From: Chitinophaga pinensis
Lineage (GTDB): Bacteria > Bacteroidota > Bacteroidia > NS11-12g > UBA955
Assembly: GCA_945877575.1 (NCBI GenBank)
Contig: CAMDUE010000005.1
Location: forward strand, 109,226 to 173,225
DNA length: 64,000 nt
Direction of reading: 5' to 3'
Shown: positions 8,235-17,900 of the stretch, piece by piece
Position numbering within the stretch: position 1 is the first letter of the stretch
Layout of the letters: every line of letters begins with the position of its first letter
Notes under the pieces: model-generated
Databases searched by the model: none
What the model saw: only the letters and a program-made list of their open reading frames with translations
What the model was told of the DNA's origin: nothing
Made by a program: the position numbers and the translations under genes

Positions 8235-9989
8235 ATGACAAAAATCTACCATACAACAGGTTGCAATTGTGGTTGCAACGATGGCGACAAGGGAAGCAAT
8301 CGCCGTGATTTCTTAAAAAAAGCAGGCACCGTGACGGGACTGGGTTTGGCCTTTGGGTCAATTACTGGAGGATCTTTGAGCTCTTGTGGTTCAGATGCCA
8401 AGTCGGTTGATAAAATGAATGCCCTTAAGAACGGAAAAGCGCAGCGTTTTACCATTTTGCAAACGGCAGACATTCACGGTCAATTGATGGAGCACGATGA
8501 GTTTTTCTGGGAGAATGGCAAAGAAGTTTTCAAGCGCAGAGGCGGAATGGCTACTTTGAAAACCATGATCAACACCATCAGAAACGAGAATCCGGCCAAC
8601 ACCATAGTGGTTGATGGTGGTGATTGTTTTCAAGGAAGTGGTGTTGCAGCTCTAACGGAAGGTAGAGCGTTGATTCCCATCATCAATAATATTGGGTACG
8701 ATTTAATGCTTCCTGGAAACTGGGAAGTGGTATACGGAAAAGAGAACATGATCAAAGATTTGGGCGGTTACCAAGCTGCTAAAGTGTGCGCCAACATGTT
8801 TCATAACGACAATCCGTCAATAGGTAAGGATTTGATTTTTCCTCCTTATTGGACCAAAACCATGGCAGGTGTTAAGTTGGGTTTCATTGGTTACAATGAT
8901 CCATTGACTCCCAAGCGCCAATCTCCGGCGTATTCAAATGGAATTGAATTTACTGACCCTGAATTAAATGCTGCTAGATACGTTAAGTATTTGAGAGAAT
9001 ACGAAAATTGCGCCATGGTGTTTTTGGTGACTCATATGGGACTGACCCAACAGATTGATTTGGGAAACAAGCCTTTTGTTGAGGGTGTAGATTATATTTT
9101 GGGTGCTGATACCCACGAACGAGTTCGTCAACCCATTGAGACAAAGTATACCAAGGTGACCGAGCCAGGTGCATTCGGATCTTTCTTAGGTAAGTTGGAT
9201 ATTGTGGTGGAAGACGGTAAAATAAAAGAACATTTTTATGAATTGATGGATGTAGATCCATCTAAATACAAAGCCGATGCTGAAATGCAGCAGTTGGTGG
9301 AAAAGACTTTTGAACCTTACAAACCAGAATTGAGCAAAGTCATTGGTAAAACCAAATCTACCTTGGTGAGATATTATGTGCTGGAAAATCCGATGGACAA
9401 CTTCATCACCGATGCTGTTTTTAATAAATTCAAGCCCGATGTAGCTCTGTCTAACGGATTTAGATTTTGTCCACCGCTGGTAGCATCCCCCGAAAAACCG
9501 TCGGAAATTACCAACGATTTCTTGTGGAGTATGCTGCCTGTGAACTCTCAGGCGCGTTCGGGAATGGTCAGCGGCGAGAAGATTTGGAAGTGGATGGAGA
9601 AAGAATTGGAGAATGTGTTTGCCAAAGATCCTGCTAAGCGATTTGGCGGTTGGGTGGTGCGTTTCTCGGGAATGAATGTGAATTTCACATCCAAAAACGA
9701 CATGGGTAAACGGGTGAATTGGATTAAAATTGGGGGTGAAGATATTGACAAGAAGAAGATGTATAAAATTGTGGCGTGCGAGCGCGACGGTGACCCCGAA
9801 GATGCGATTTGCAGAATGTTAGACGTTGATAGTCCTCACGATGAAGGAATTTCATTGCATGAAATCATTCGCGAATATTTGAAGACCCATTCGCCCATTG
9901 AGCCAAAAGTGGAAGGACGTGTTGAATGCACCGATCAGCCTCAGAATTTATTGAGTCAATTGGAAGGATATGAGTATACTTTCAGATAA
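8235..9989 (+). CDS. soxB: SoxB-like thiosulfohydrolase / 5'-nucleotidase-family protein, Tat-exported
   Basis: Calcineurin-like phosphoesterase with a 5'-nucleotidase C-terminal domain, 584 residues. A twin-arginine signal (RRDFLKKAG) follows an unusual cysteine-rich N-terminus (TTGCNCGCNDGDKG). Metal-site motifs are TADIHGQL, VDGGDCFQGS, GNWEVVYG, VTHMGLT and GADTHER. The W replacing the His of the usual GNHE motif, and the arrangement around it, fit SoxB, which hydrolyses sulfonate from carrier-bound sulfur in thiosulfate oxidation. The following genes (TauE, TsdA, persulfide dioxygenase, YeeE) are all sulfur genes, which supports this reading. No soxXAYZ genes are in the window, so it may act on a different carrier or be a SoxB paralogue. 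Confidence 0.8.
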   Translation: MTKIYHTTGCNCGCNDGDKGSNRRDFLKKAGTVTGLGLAFGSITGGSLSSCGSDAKSVDKMNALKNGKAQRFTILQTADIHGQLMEHDEFFWENGKEVFKRRGGMATLKTMINTIRNENPANTIVVDGGDCFQGSGVAALTEGRALIPIINNIGYDLMLPGNWEVVYGKENMIKDLGGYQAAKVCANMFHNDNPSIGKDLIFPPYWTKTMAGVKLGFIGYNDPLTPKRQSPAYSNGIEFTDPELNAARYVKYLREYENCAMVFLVTHMGLTQQIDLGNKPFVEGVDYILGADTHERVRQPIETKYTKVTEPGAFGSFLGKLDIVVEDGKIKEHFYELMDVDPSKYKADAEMQQLVEKTFEPYKPELSKVIGKTKSTLVRYYVLENPMDNFITDAVFNKFKPDVALSNGFRFCPPLVASPEKPSEITNDFLWSMLPVNSQARSGMVSGEKIWKWMEKELENVFAKDPAKRFGGWVVRFSGMNVNFTSKNDMGKRVNWIKIGGEDIDKKKMYKIVACERDGDPEDAICRMLDVDSPHDEGISLHEIIREYLKTHSPIEPKVEGRVECTDQPQNLLSQLEGYEYTFR

Positions 9990-10043
9990 TTCGGTAACTT
10001 TAATCACAATATAATTTAAAATTGAACATTTAATTTGCCGACT

Positions 10044-10841
10044 ATGTTAGAACTATTGGGATATTTAGGAGCTGTTTTAATGGGAATTTCACTCGGTCTT
10101 ATTGGCGGTGGTGGTTCCATTTTGACAGTTCCAATTTTGGTATATTTATTTGGTGTAAACGCTGAGCTTTCAACGGCTTACTCCCTATTTATTGTCGGTT
10201 TGACCAGCCTTTTCGGGTCGTTTTCTCACATGAAAATGGGCAATATTCACTGGCGCACGGCCATTGTTTTTGGAATTCCATCTATCATCAGCGTGTATTT
10301 GACCCGGCATTTTATTGTGCCAGCCATTCCGAATCCAGTTTTCGGGGGATTGAGCAAAGATTTAGCGATCTTGATCTTTTTTGCCATCATCATGGTGGCG
10401 GCATCTTACAGCATGATTCGCAAGGGGAAACCCAAAGCGGCAGGTGAGATCGACGCTGAAGTTAGTTTTAATTATCCCATGATTCTTGCAGAAGGACTTA
10501 TTGTTGGGATGGTAACGGGATTGGTAGGTGCTGGTGGCGGATTTTTAATCATTCCTGCCTTGGTATTGTTAGCCAAATTGCCCATGAAGCAGGCTGTTGG
10601 AACATCGTTGATCATCATTGCGTCAAAATCGTTGCTTGGATTTTTGGGTGATTTAGGACGGGGCGCCGAAATAGATTGGAATTTCATGTTGATTTTCAGT
10701 GCGATTGCTGTTGTTGGAATTTTTAGCGGCGCAGCATTGAGCAAAAAAATCAGCGGCGATAAATTAAAACCTGCTTTTGGTTGGTTTGTTTTAATCATGG
10801 GAATTTACATCATTGTGAATTCATTGATGTCAATGAAATAA
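10044..10841 (+). CDS. TauE/SafE-family sulfite/sulfonate exporter
   Basis: Polytopic inner-membrane protein of 265 residues with the two-fold glycine-rich repeat of the TauE/SafE family: GLIGGGGSILTVPILVYLFG near the N-terminus and GLVGAGGGFLIIPALVL in the middle. About eight hydrophobic segments are visible. ATG 10044 is preferred over an upstream TTG. It lies between the SoxB-like and TsdA-like genes, so export of sulfite produced by sulfur oxidation is a reasonable inference. Only 8 bp separate it from tsdA. Confidence 0.88.
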   Translation: MLELLGYLGAVLMGISLGLIGGGGSILTVPILVYLFGVNAELSTAYSLFIVGLTSLFGSFSHMKMGNIHWRTAIVFGIPSIISVYLTRHFIVPAIPNPVFGGLSKDLAILIFFAIIMVAASYSMIRKGKPKAAGEIDAEVSFNYPMILAEGLIVGMVTGLVGAGGGFLIIPALVLLAKLPMKQAVGTSLIIIASKSLLGFLGDLGRGAEIDWNFMLIFSAIAVVGIFSGAALSKKISGDKLKPAFGWFVLIMGIYIIVNSLMSMK

Positions 10842-10849
10842 TCAGCACT

Positions 10850-11866
10850 ATGGAAGCCCGGAACACAAAGTTTTTCAATAAGAATGACCACAAATTGGTA
10901 GGTGGTTTGTTCATTTTGGTGGTTCTTTTCTTGGGATGGGATCTCGCAGCAAACCAATGGTTTTCAGATAGTAATGGGGTGGCTGGAACCAAGGATTCTA
11001 TACCTCAGGAAAAATTATGGAGCGCACCTTCAGATTCTGAGTTGCCTAAGGGTGAAGAGGGAGAATTGATCAAATACGGACGAGAATTGGTGGCACATAC
11101 CGCCGAATATTTTGGCCCGAACGGATCCGTTGCTCGCTACACCAACGGATTGAATTGCCAAAATTGTCACCTAAATGCTGGAACCCAACCTTGGGGCAAT
11201 AACTACGGTTCAGTGGCCAGCACTTATCCTAAGTTTCGCGGTAGAAGCGGTACGATTGAGACTATTTACAAACGTGTATCAGATTGCTTTGAACGTTCAT
11301 TGAATGGAAAAGCCCCTGATAGTGCATCGCGCGAAATGCAAGCAATGATGAAGTACATTGCGTGGCTGGGTAAAAACGTCCCCAAAAAGGAAAAAGCGCC
11401 CGGTTCAGGCATCATGAAAGTAGCATTTTTGAATAGGCCCATTGACCCCATTAAGGGCAAATTGGTTTACGATGCAAAATGTGCGGTATGCCACCAGTCT
11501 GACGGGCAAGGCGTTTTGAACGATAAGGGAAATGCCTATACTTATCCGCCGTTATGGGGTAAATTGAGCTACAATGAAGGAGCTGGACTTTTCCGGATGT
11601 CAAATTTTGCGGGCTACGTAAAAGCGAACATGCCCTTGGGCGCCACGCATAACAATCCCCAACTTTCCGATGAAGAAGCCTGGGATGTAGCAGCCTTTGT
11701 GAATACTCAGGAGCGACCCAAGTTGGATCTTTCAAAAGATTGGCCAGACATATCGAAGAAGCCCTTTGATCACCCGTTTGGCCCATATGCTGACAACTTC
11801 CCGGAGAAGCAGCATAAGTTTGGGCCATATGCTGAGATTAAGGCATATTATGAGGCGATGAAATGA
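10850..11866 (+). CDS. tsdA: TsdA-like thiosulfate dehydrogenase (dihaem cytochrome c)
   Basis: Dihaem c-type cytochrome of 338 residues from ATG 10850, with a membrane anchor at about residues 16-34. Haem motifs are CQNCH (103-107) and CAVCH (211-215). The SDCFERSLNG segment after the first motif carries Cys146, in the place of the cysteine that axially ligates the active-site haem in TsdA. The GTQPWGNNYGSVASTYP context also fits this family. It would oxidise two thiosulfates to tetrathionate, or run in reverse. The anchor is unlike the soluble periplasmic enzyme of Allochromatium. The stop codon is the first three bases of a heptamer array. Confidence 0.85.
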   Translation: MEARNTKFFNKNDHKLVGGLFILVVLFLGWDLAANQWFSDSNGVAGTKDSIPQEKLWSAPSDSELPKGEEGELIKYGRELVAHTAEYFGPNGSVARYTNGLNCQNCHLNAGTQPWGNNYGSVASTYPKFRGRSGTIETIYKRVSDCFERSLNGKAPDSASREMQAMMKYIAWLGKNVPKKEKAPGSGIMKVAFLNRPIDPIKGKLVYDAKCAVCHQSDGQGVLNDKGNAYTYPPLWGKLSYNEGAGLFRMSNFAGYVKANMPLGATHNNPQLSDEEAWDVAAFVNTQERPKLDLSKDWPDISKKPFDHPFGPYADNFPEKQHKFGPYAEIKAYYEAMK

Positions 11867-12031
11867 GTATCGGGTATCGGGTATCGGGTATCGGGTGTCG
11901 GGTGTCGGGTGTCGGGTGTCGGGTTTCGGGTATCGGGTGGCGGGTGGCGGGTTTCGGGTTTCAGACCAAGTACCAAGTACCAATTACCAATTACCAATTA
12001 CCATGTACCAATTACCAATTACCATTTACCA
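11864..12031 (+). repeat. Heptanucleotide array B (24 units, two words)
   Basis: Begins at the tsdA stop codon. Fourteen units of the CGGGTAT/CGGGTGT/CGGGTTT kind pass in phase into ten units of the AGTACCA/ATTACCA kind. It ends 27 bp before the next start codon. Nothing else is in this gap. Confidence 0.95.
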
Positions 12032-12058
12032 AAAACAAAAAATTAAATAAATAAAAAT

Positions 12059-13474
12059 ATGAAAGTAGAACAAATTTACACAGGATGCTTAGCTCAGGGT
12101 GCCTATTACCTTGAGAACAACGGCGAAGTGGCAATCATTGATCCGCTGCGTGAGGTTCAACCTTACCTAGATCGCGCAGAAAAAGATGGTGCAAAAATTA
12201 AATACATTTTCGAAACGCATTTTCATGCGGATTTTGTGAGTGGTCATTTAGATTTAAGCAAGAAGACGGGTGCACCGATTATTTACGGTCCGAATGCGAA
12301 TCCGGAATTTGAGTGCATCATTGCGGAAGATGGACAAGAATTTCAATTAGGGAATTCTGTGATAAGAGTATTGCATACTCCAGGTCACACCATGGAAAGT
12401 ACTTGCTTCTTGTTGCTTGAGAATGGAGTTCCAACTAATTTGTTTAGTGGGGATACACTTTTCTTAGGTGATGTAGGAAGACCCGATTTGGCCCAAAAAG
12501 CAGCAGATATGACTCAAGAGCAACTTGCAGGGATGTTGTATGATAGTTTGATGAACAAAATCATGCCTTTGCCCAATGAAGTAATGGTTTATCCTGCGCA
12601 TGGTGCTGGTTCTGCTTGTGGTAAGAACATGATGAAGGAAACCATGGATACCTTAGGCCATCAAAAGGAAATGAATTATGCCTTAAATCAGCCCAATAAA
12701 GAAGAGTTTATTGCTGCTGTAACGGATGGGTTGTTACCTCCTCCGGCCTATTTCCCTATGAATGTGGCAATGAATAAAAAAGGATATGATTCTTTTGACT
12801 CAGTAATGGAAAAAGGATTGAAAGGATTGTCTCCTGAGGAATTTGAAACAGCGGCTGAAACTACAGGTGCATTGATTTTGGATACCAGAAGTGCAGCAGA
12901 TTTTGCAAAATCATTCGTTCCTCGTTCGATAAATATAGGATTGGATGGACAATTCGCTCCTTGGGTTGGTGCAATGATAGTAGATGTGAAGCAGCCCATT
13001 TTATTGGTAACAGACCAGGGCAAAGAAGAAGAAACTTTGATTCGTTTAAGCAGAGTTGGATTTGATGTGGTTTATGGATATTTGAACGGTGGAGTAACTG
13101 CTTGGTTAGGTGCCGGAAAAGAAGTTGATTCAGTAAATAGAATTACTGCTGAACAATTTAAATCTGAAATGACAGTAGGAGAATCATTTGTGTTAGACGT
13201 GCGTAAGGAATCTGAATATCGCGCTGAGCATGTTGAGGAAGCATACAATAAACCTTTAGATTTTATTGGTGAATGGTTCATGGATATGACTTCACATAAG
13301 GGCGAGTTCTATTTGCATTGTGCGGGTGGATATAGAAGCATGATTGCAGCATCAGTGTTGAAATCTAAGGGCATCCATAACTTTAAAGAAGTGGCTGGTG
13401 GTTTCAAGGCTATTGCAGAAGCAGGGGTGGCTAAAACAGATTTTGTTTGTCAATCTAAACTTCAAAAAGCGTAA
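12059..13474 (+). CDS. Persulfide dioxygenase-rhodanese fusion (ETHE1/CstB type)
   Basis: A 471-residue protein: N-terminal metallo-beta-lactamase domain and two rhodanese domains. The MBL motifs are THFHADFVSGH, TPGHTMES, FSGDTLFLGDVGRPDL and YPAHGAG. The first rhodanese (from about 275) has no catalytic cysteine; LLVTDQGKEEE occupies that place. The second (from about 375) carries HCAGGYRS with the active-site Cys. The family oxidises persulfides to sulfite or thiosulfate. It fits the flanking thiosulfate dehydrogenase and YeeE transporter genes. It is probably co-transcribed with the two YeeE genes 11 bp downstream. Confidence 0.9.
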   Translation: MKVEQIYTGCLAQGAYYLENNGEVAIIDPLREVQPYLDRAEKDGAKIKYIFETHFHADFVSGHLDLSKKTGAPIIYGPNANPEFECIIAEDGQEFQLGNSVIRVLHTPGHTMESTCFLLLENGVPTNLFSGDTLFLGDVGRPDLAQKAADMTQEQLAGMLYDSLMNKIMPLPNEVMVYPAHGAGSACGKNMMKETMDTLGHQKEMNYALNQPNKEEFIAAVTDGLLPPPAYFPMNVAMNKKGYDSFDSVMEKGLKGLSPEEFETAAETTGALILDTRSAADFAKSFVPRSINIGLDGQFAPWVGAMIVDVKQPILLVTDQGKEEETLIRLSRVGFDVVYGYLNGGVTAWLGAGKEVDSVNRITAEQFKSEMTVGESFVLDVRKESEYRAEHVEEAYNKPLDFIGEWFMDMTSHKGEFYLHCAGGYRSMIAASVLKSKGIHNFKEVAGGFKAIAEAGVAKTDFVCQSKLQKA

Positions 13475-13485
13475 TTTCGATCTAT

Positions 13486-14049
13486 ATGTTAGAACTAATT
13501 AAACAACCTTGGTCATGGTGGGCCGCAGGTATTATCATTGGACTGACTGTGCCGACGTTACTTATTTTAGGTAATAAGAGCTTTGGAATTTCATCATCAA
13601 TGAGGCATTTATGTGCTATGTGTTTTCCCGCAAAGCTTCCTTTTTTCAATTATGATTGGAAGAAAGAAATCTGGAACATCTTCTTCATTGTGGGTGTTGC
13701 TCTTGGTGGATTTGTTGCAGTTCAGTTTCTTGGAAACGATGAGCCTGTTAAAGTGGCCGCTGAAACTCAACAAGAGTTGAGAGAACAAGGAGTAACCAGT
13801 TTTGGAGAATTGTTACCCTCTGATATTTTCTCTTGGGAAAGTCTAATGACTTTGCGCGGCTTTATATTCATTGTTATTGGAGGATTCTTTGTAGGATTCG
13901 GAACTCGCTGGGCCGGTGGTTGTACCAGTGGCCACGCCATTATGGGATTGAGTAATTTGCAATGGCCTTCGTTAGTGGCGACCATTTCCTTTATGGTTGG
14001 CGGATTTTTCATGACTTGGGTTATTTTACCATGTTTGTTGGGTTTGTAA
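13486..14049 (+). CDS. YeeE/YedE-family transporter, first half
   Basis: A 187-residue membrane protein of the YeeE/YedE (TsuA-like) family, which takes up thiosulfate in the characterised member. The conserved cysteine motif GGCTSGHAIMG sits in the third quarter, and another cysteine pair occurs in LCAMCFPAK. About four or five hydrophobic segments. In many Bacteroidota the transporter is split into two adjacent genes, and the second half follows 11 bp later. Confidence 0.88.
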   Translation: MLELIKQPWSWWAAGIIIGLTVPTLLILGNKSFGISSSMRHLCAMCFPAKLPFFNYDWKKEIWNIFFIVGVALGGFVAVQFLGNDEPVKVAAETQQELREQGVTSFGELLPSDIFSWESLMTLRGFIFIVIGGFFVGFGTRWAGGCTSGHAIMGLSNLQWPSLVATISFMVGGFFMTWVILPCLLGL

Positions 14050-14060
14050 TTTGAACGGAT

Positions 14061-14552
14061 ATGTCAAAAGAAACAATAGAAAAAACAGAATTTTCAGAAA
14101 ACGCCATGTGCGTGAATGAATCAAAAATCAATAATTCATTCTGGAGCAATCTCAAATATCTCTTAGTGGGAGTGATTTTTGGAATCACGTTCGTGAAAGC
14201 CGAAATCATCAGTTGGTTCAGAATACAGGAAATGTTCAGATTCACATCGTTTCATATGTACGGTGTCATTGGAACCGGTGTTGTCATTGGAATGTTATCC
14301 ATCCAGATAATCAAACGCTATAAAATCAAAACCATTCAAGGTGAACCAATTTCCATTGCTGATAAGACCTTCAATAAAGGACAAATTTACGGCGGGTTGA
14401 TTTTTGGCTTGGGATGGGCTATCACGGGCGCTTGTCCAGGTCCATTATTCGCACAAATTGGAGCTGGTTTCAGCGTTATTTTTATAACCTTTTTATCAGC
14501 TACATTTGGTGTGTGGGTTTATGGTTATTTTAAAGATAAACTTCCTCACTAA
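14061..14552 (+). CDS. YeeE/YedE-family transporter, second half (DUF6691 type)
   Basis: A 163-residue membrane protein that partners the preceding gene. The conserved segment GLGWAITGACPGPLFAQIGAG carries the second transport-path cysteine. The start is the ATG at 14061, giving MSKETIEKTEF. It ends the sulfur operon, with a strong terminator 17 bp after the stop. Confidence 0.88.
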   Translation: MSKETIEKTEFSENAMCVNESKINNSFWSNLKYLLVGVIFGITFVKAEIISWFRIQEMFRFTSFHMYGVIGTGVVIGMLSIQIIKRYKIKTIQGEPISIADKTFNKGQIYGGLIFGLGWAITGACPGPLFAQIGAGFSVIFITFLSATFGVWVYGYFKDKLPH

Positions 14553-14568
14553 GAAATAGACTTTAACG

Positions 14569-14596
14569 AAAAAGGCCACTGTAAAGTGGCCTTTTT
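14569..14596 (+). terminator. Rho-independent terminator of the sulfur operon
   Basis: A perfect 12-bp stem AAAAAGGCCACT / AGTGGCCTTTTT with GTAA loop, followed by more T. Being symmetric with A and T runs, it can also serve the convergent rhodanese gene. Confidence 0.9.
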
Positions 14597-14621
14597 TATG
14601 GGGTGATTTTTGAATGTTGTT

Positions 14622-14900
14622 TTACATCAATGCAATTTGCATGTCGGCTAATCCACCGCCATTATGCACTTGAGATAATCCAAACTGCTGAAGAATTCCA
14701 GCCGCCATCCCGCTGCGATTTCCGCTGCGGCAGTACAATACATAAGGAGCAGGCAATTCTTTGATTTCATCTACACGCATAGGAATCTCATCTAAAGGAA
14801 TATTTAACGCACCGTTCACGTGTCCGTCTTCGAATTCCCAGCTTGAACGTACGTCAATTACGGTAGCGTTCATTTCATTTACTAACTCTCTTATAGTCAT
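14622..14900 (-). CDS. Single-domain rhodanese
   Basis: A 92-residue rhodanese with the catalytic loop CRSGNRSG and the substrate-side VIDVRSSWEFEDGHV segment. It transfers sulfane sulfur in known members. It is convergent with the sulfur operon and is likely functionally tied to it. A GAACTTTG box (one mismatch from TAnnTTTG) lies upstream on the minus strand at about 14919-14926. Confidence 0.9.
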   Translation of the reverse strand: MTIRELVNEMNATVIDVRSSWEFEDGHVNGALNIPLDEIPMRVDEIKELPAPYVLYCRSGNRSGMAAGILQQFGLSQVHNGGGLADMQIALM

Positions 14901-14983
14901 GATTCTTTATTTAATGGTGCAAAGTTCTTTTAATTTTTTGTAAGATGAAGTAACCTTTGTCACAATTTCTGAACCAAATTTGA

Positions 14984-17900
14984 TTAATCTTCCTTGGTGA
15001 TAATTACGGAAGTGCTTTCGCTAGATGAGCGTATAGTTAAAATATACATTCCAGTAGGCAGCGTTTCTTCAAAGCTTAGTGTATTTTCTGGTACGTTCAA
15101 CTTAGGCAATGCAATTAATCTACCTTGTAAATCATAAAGTTCAAGTTTGAAATCTGAATTGAAAGGAAGGCCAATGATTTGAAGATTGTTTTTCTTGAAT
15201 GGATTTGGATAAACCTGAACGTGAGACACAGATAATTCCTGATTTTGAAGCTTCACCTCATTGGGGAAGTTTAATTCTAAAGCAAAACGGTCAATTCTCT
15301 TCGATTCCAAATCTGATACAGAAAAAGAGTACTCAGTTTCTTGGTTTTTGGATATTGCGGTGATTTGGTTGGTGTACTTATCTCTTAACTGCAACTCAAA
15401 TCCTGCCATGGCAGATACTTTGATTCGGAAGGTGTAGTTTTTGGCTCGGTAGCGATCTAAAAACAATTGAATGTAATCTGAACTTTTAGCCGCCGAACGA
15501 GAGTCAATAGACAACAAGTTACCCTCGTTGTAGATACTCAAGTTCTCATCAAGGTTCATGACCTTGCGCGAGTCTAAATCTGATATCTCATCGGAGAACC
15601 CCGGACTAAACCTAATTTGGGTACCGTCGGCAACAACTTGACTGTCTTTGTTGATTAACGTAACATCAATCAAATCAAAAACACGGTTGGGGATTTCCCA
15701 AAGATTGGTAGTACTGAAAGTTCCGCCGGTATATTTGCTGGCTTCGGTGAACGAGAATGAAGGACTTCCTGCAGCACTCGCAGATGTTTTAACAAAAAAT
15801 GCTTGTCCGGGTTGTAAGTATTTTGTGGCGGTTGATGCAGTGGGTGAAGTACTTGAGGTACTCAAATCTACAGTTGCATAAGCACCGCGGGTATTGATGA
15901 ATGGGTCCCACATGTAGACATACCGACTATTGATATTGGCAACCGAAGAAGTGATGACTTGACTCAAATCAACGGCGCATTGATAGGGATTTCCAATAAA
16001 ATTATCGGCACCTGGGGTGCTGCTCAGATTGTTTACAGAATAAGCGCCTGTATAAATGGTTCCGGTTGTGCGAAGAGTTGTATTGGTAGGAGTAGGGTTG
16101 TTGTCAGATTGGTAAATATCAACGGTTCGTCCACCTCGAATCATCAATCGGTAAGGGGTTCCCGCAGAAAAAGTAGGTGTGGTGGTATTGAGAACCGAAG
16201 ACCAACTTTGGTTGGTGTTGCTAAATGTGTAGAGTGAAGGATTACCAGTAAGTGTAGCATCCAATCCGTTGGCGCCGGTTAATGATCCGGTGATGTGAGT
16301 GCCATAGCCGGGGTTGGGATCGCTGGAATAGGAAGAAGCGCCTTCTTGCCAATTGCTGTTGATGCTTGAGGTGGTAGTGACTGTAGGACTTAATAGCCTA
16401 AATGCCCTTCGGGCGGGGACGTATTTCTCAACGGTAACGTTGCCTGAAATGCTGGTGCCTGATGCCGGAACGGTAGCCAATTGGGCGGTATAATCGGCGG
16501 TACTTTTGAAGGTGAGTCGGCCGGAAGTGGTCAAAGTGCCAGACACTAAGGTCAATAATCGAGTAAGGTTGGTTGTGCCTCCCAAAGAGACCCCAGCGCT
16601 GTTGTTGATGGTGAGTCGGGCAATCTCATTGTTAACCAAAGAGCCAGCAGGTAGGGTTTGGGCTGAAGCCCCATTGAATCTGAGGGTAGATGAGGCATCT
16701 CGAGCGTCAATATTTGCGCTCGAGGAGCTAATGGTTCCAGTAGTAGTTAAAGTGAAGTTATTAAGGTCAAATATGTGTGTTGCAGAACTTCCGGCGATGG
16801 TGATATTTCGGAGGCTTCTGTTTTGATCGAGTTCGCAAATGCGGTCAGGAGCGGAAGTGGTTCTGAATGAGATATCTGCGCCGGTATGGGGCACGCAACC
16901 TTCTAGCCAATTTGTGGAGGTTGCAAAGTTGGTAGAAATATCGCCTTCCCAGGTGTAGGTGGTGTTGACCGTGATTAATGCAGAAGACGGACTTAAAGCG
17001 GCACAAGCCCCACTTTTAATAACGGGCCTGTAGTAAGTAGAAGAGGTTAAATTCTGTGCTGTTAATGTGGTTGAGGTATTGCTGACGTTAGTTTTTGAGG
17101 TGAAATTACTGGTTGTAGACGACTCCCAGTTTGTAATATCTCCCGTTTGTCCGCTGAGAGTGAGTGTAGTTGAGTTGGTACCATAACAAACGGTGGTAGA
17201 ACCTGACAAACTACCTGCAACCGTAGTTGGAGATACTGTAAAAGTAGCGACATCTGAGGTTACATCGATGGTACATCCCAAGGTAGAAGAAGGAGCGGCC
17301 ACTTTACAGTAATAATAATAGGTTCCCGCGCTCGAAACAGAAGGAGAATAGGTGTTTGAAGTGGCGCCGTTTATAGCAGTACCGCCTGAATTTGAGGCGG
17401 TTGTATTGCTATACCATTGGTAAGATGGATAATTCCCGCCGGCACTAATGGATAGAGTAGCTGCGCTATTGATGCATGTACTTGTTGTCTGTGGATGGGC
17501 GATGATGTAAATATTCAAGTATGCTGGGTCGGTCAAAATGGATCCGTAATTGTTGGTTACCTCGCAGGTATACGCTCCATTATCAGATGCCACAGGATTT
17601 GAGATGGAGTAGGTACTTGAAGTAGCGCTTGAAATATTGGTTCCGTTTTTCTTCCATTGGTAGGTGATGGTACCTCCGTTTGTACCGACTGAGGAAGGAT
17701 TGGATGCACTGACACCGAAGGTTACGGTATTTCCCGAATTATAGCATTCGATTTCACTTACAGGTTGTTGTGCAATGTCTGCAGTTGGAATGACAAAGGT
17801 GTTTGCATTGTAAGCCACGAATGCATAGTCTGCAACCCCGCCTGGCTTGAATACCAACTTAACAGCATTAGAGTAGTTGCTGGATGTAATTCCAAAATCG

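Noticed and set aside
11864..12031. Possible CRISPR array
   Set aside because: Units are 7 bp and contiguous with no unique spacers; the same holds for the other arrays.
11863..12054. Small plus-strand reading frame of YRVSGIGCRVSG repeats
   Set aside because: It is only the stop-free array read in one frame, with no flanking conserved protein or start signal.
16506..16826. Plus-strand frame opposite the large T9SS gene
   Set aside because: It is a shadow in Thr/Ser-rich coding sequence, without start signal or family features.
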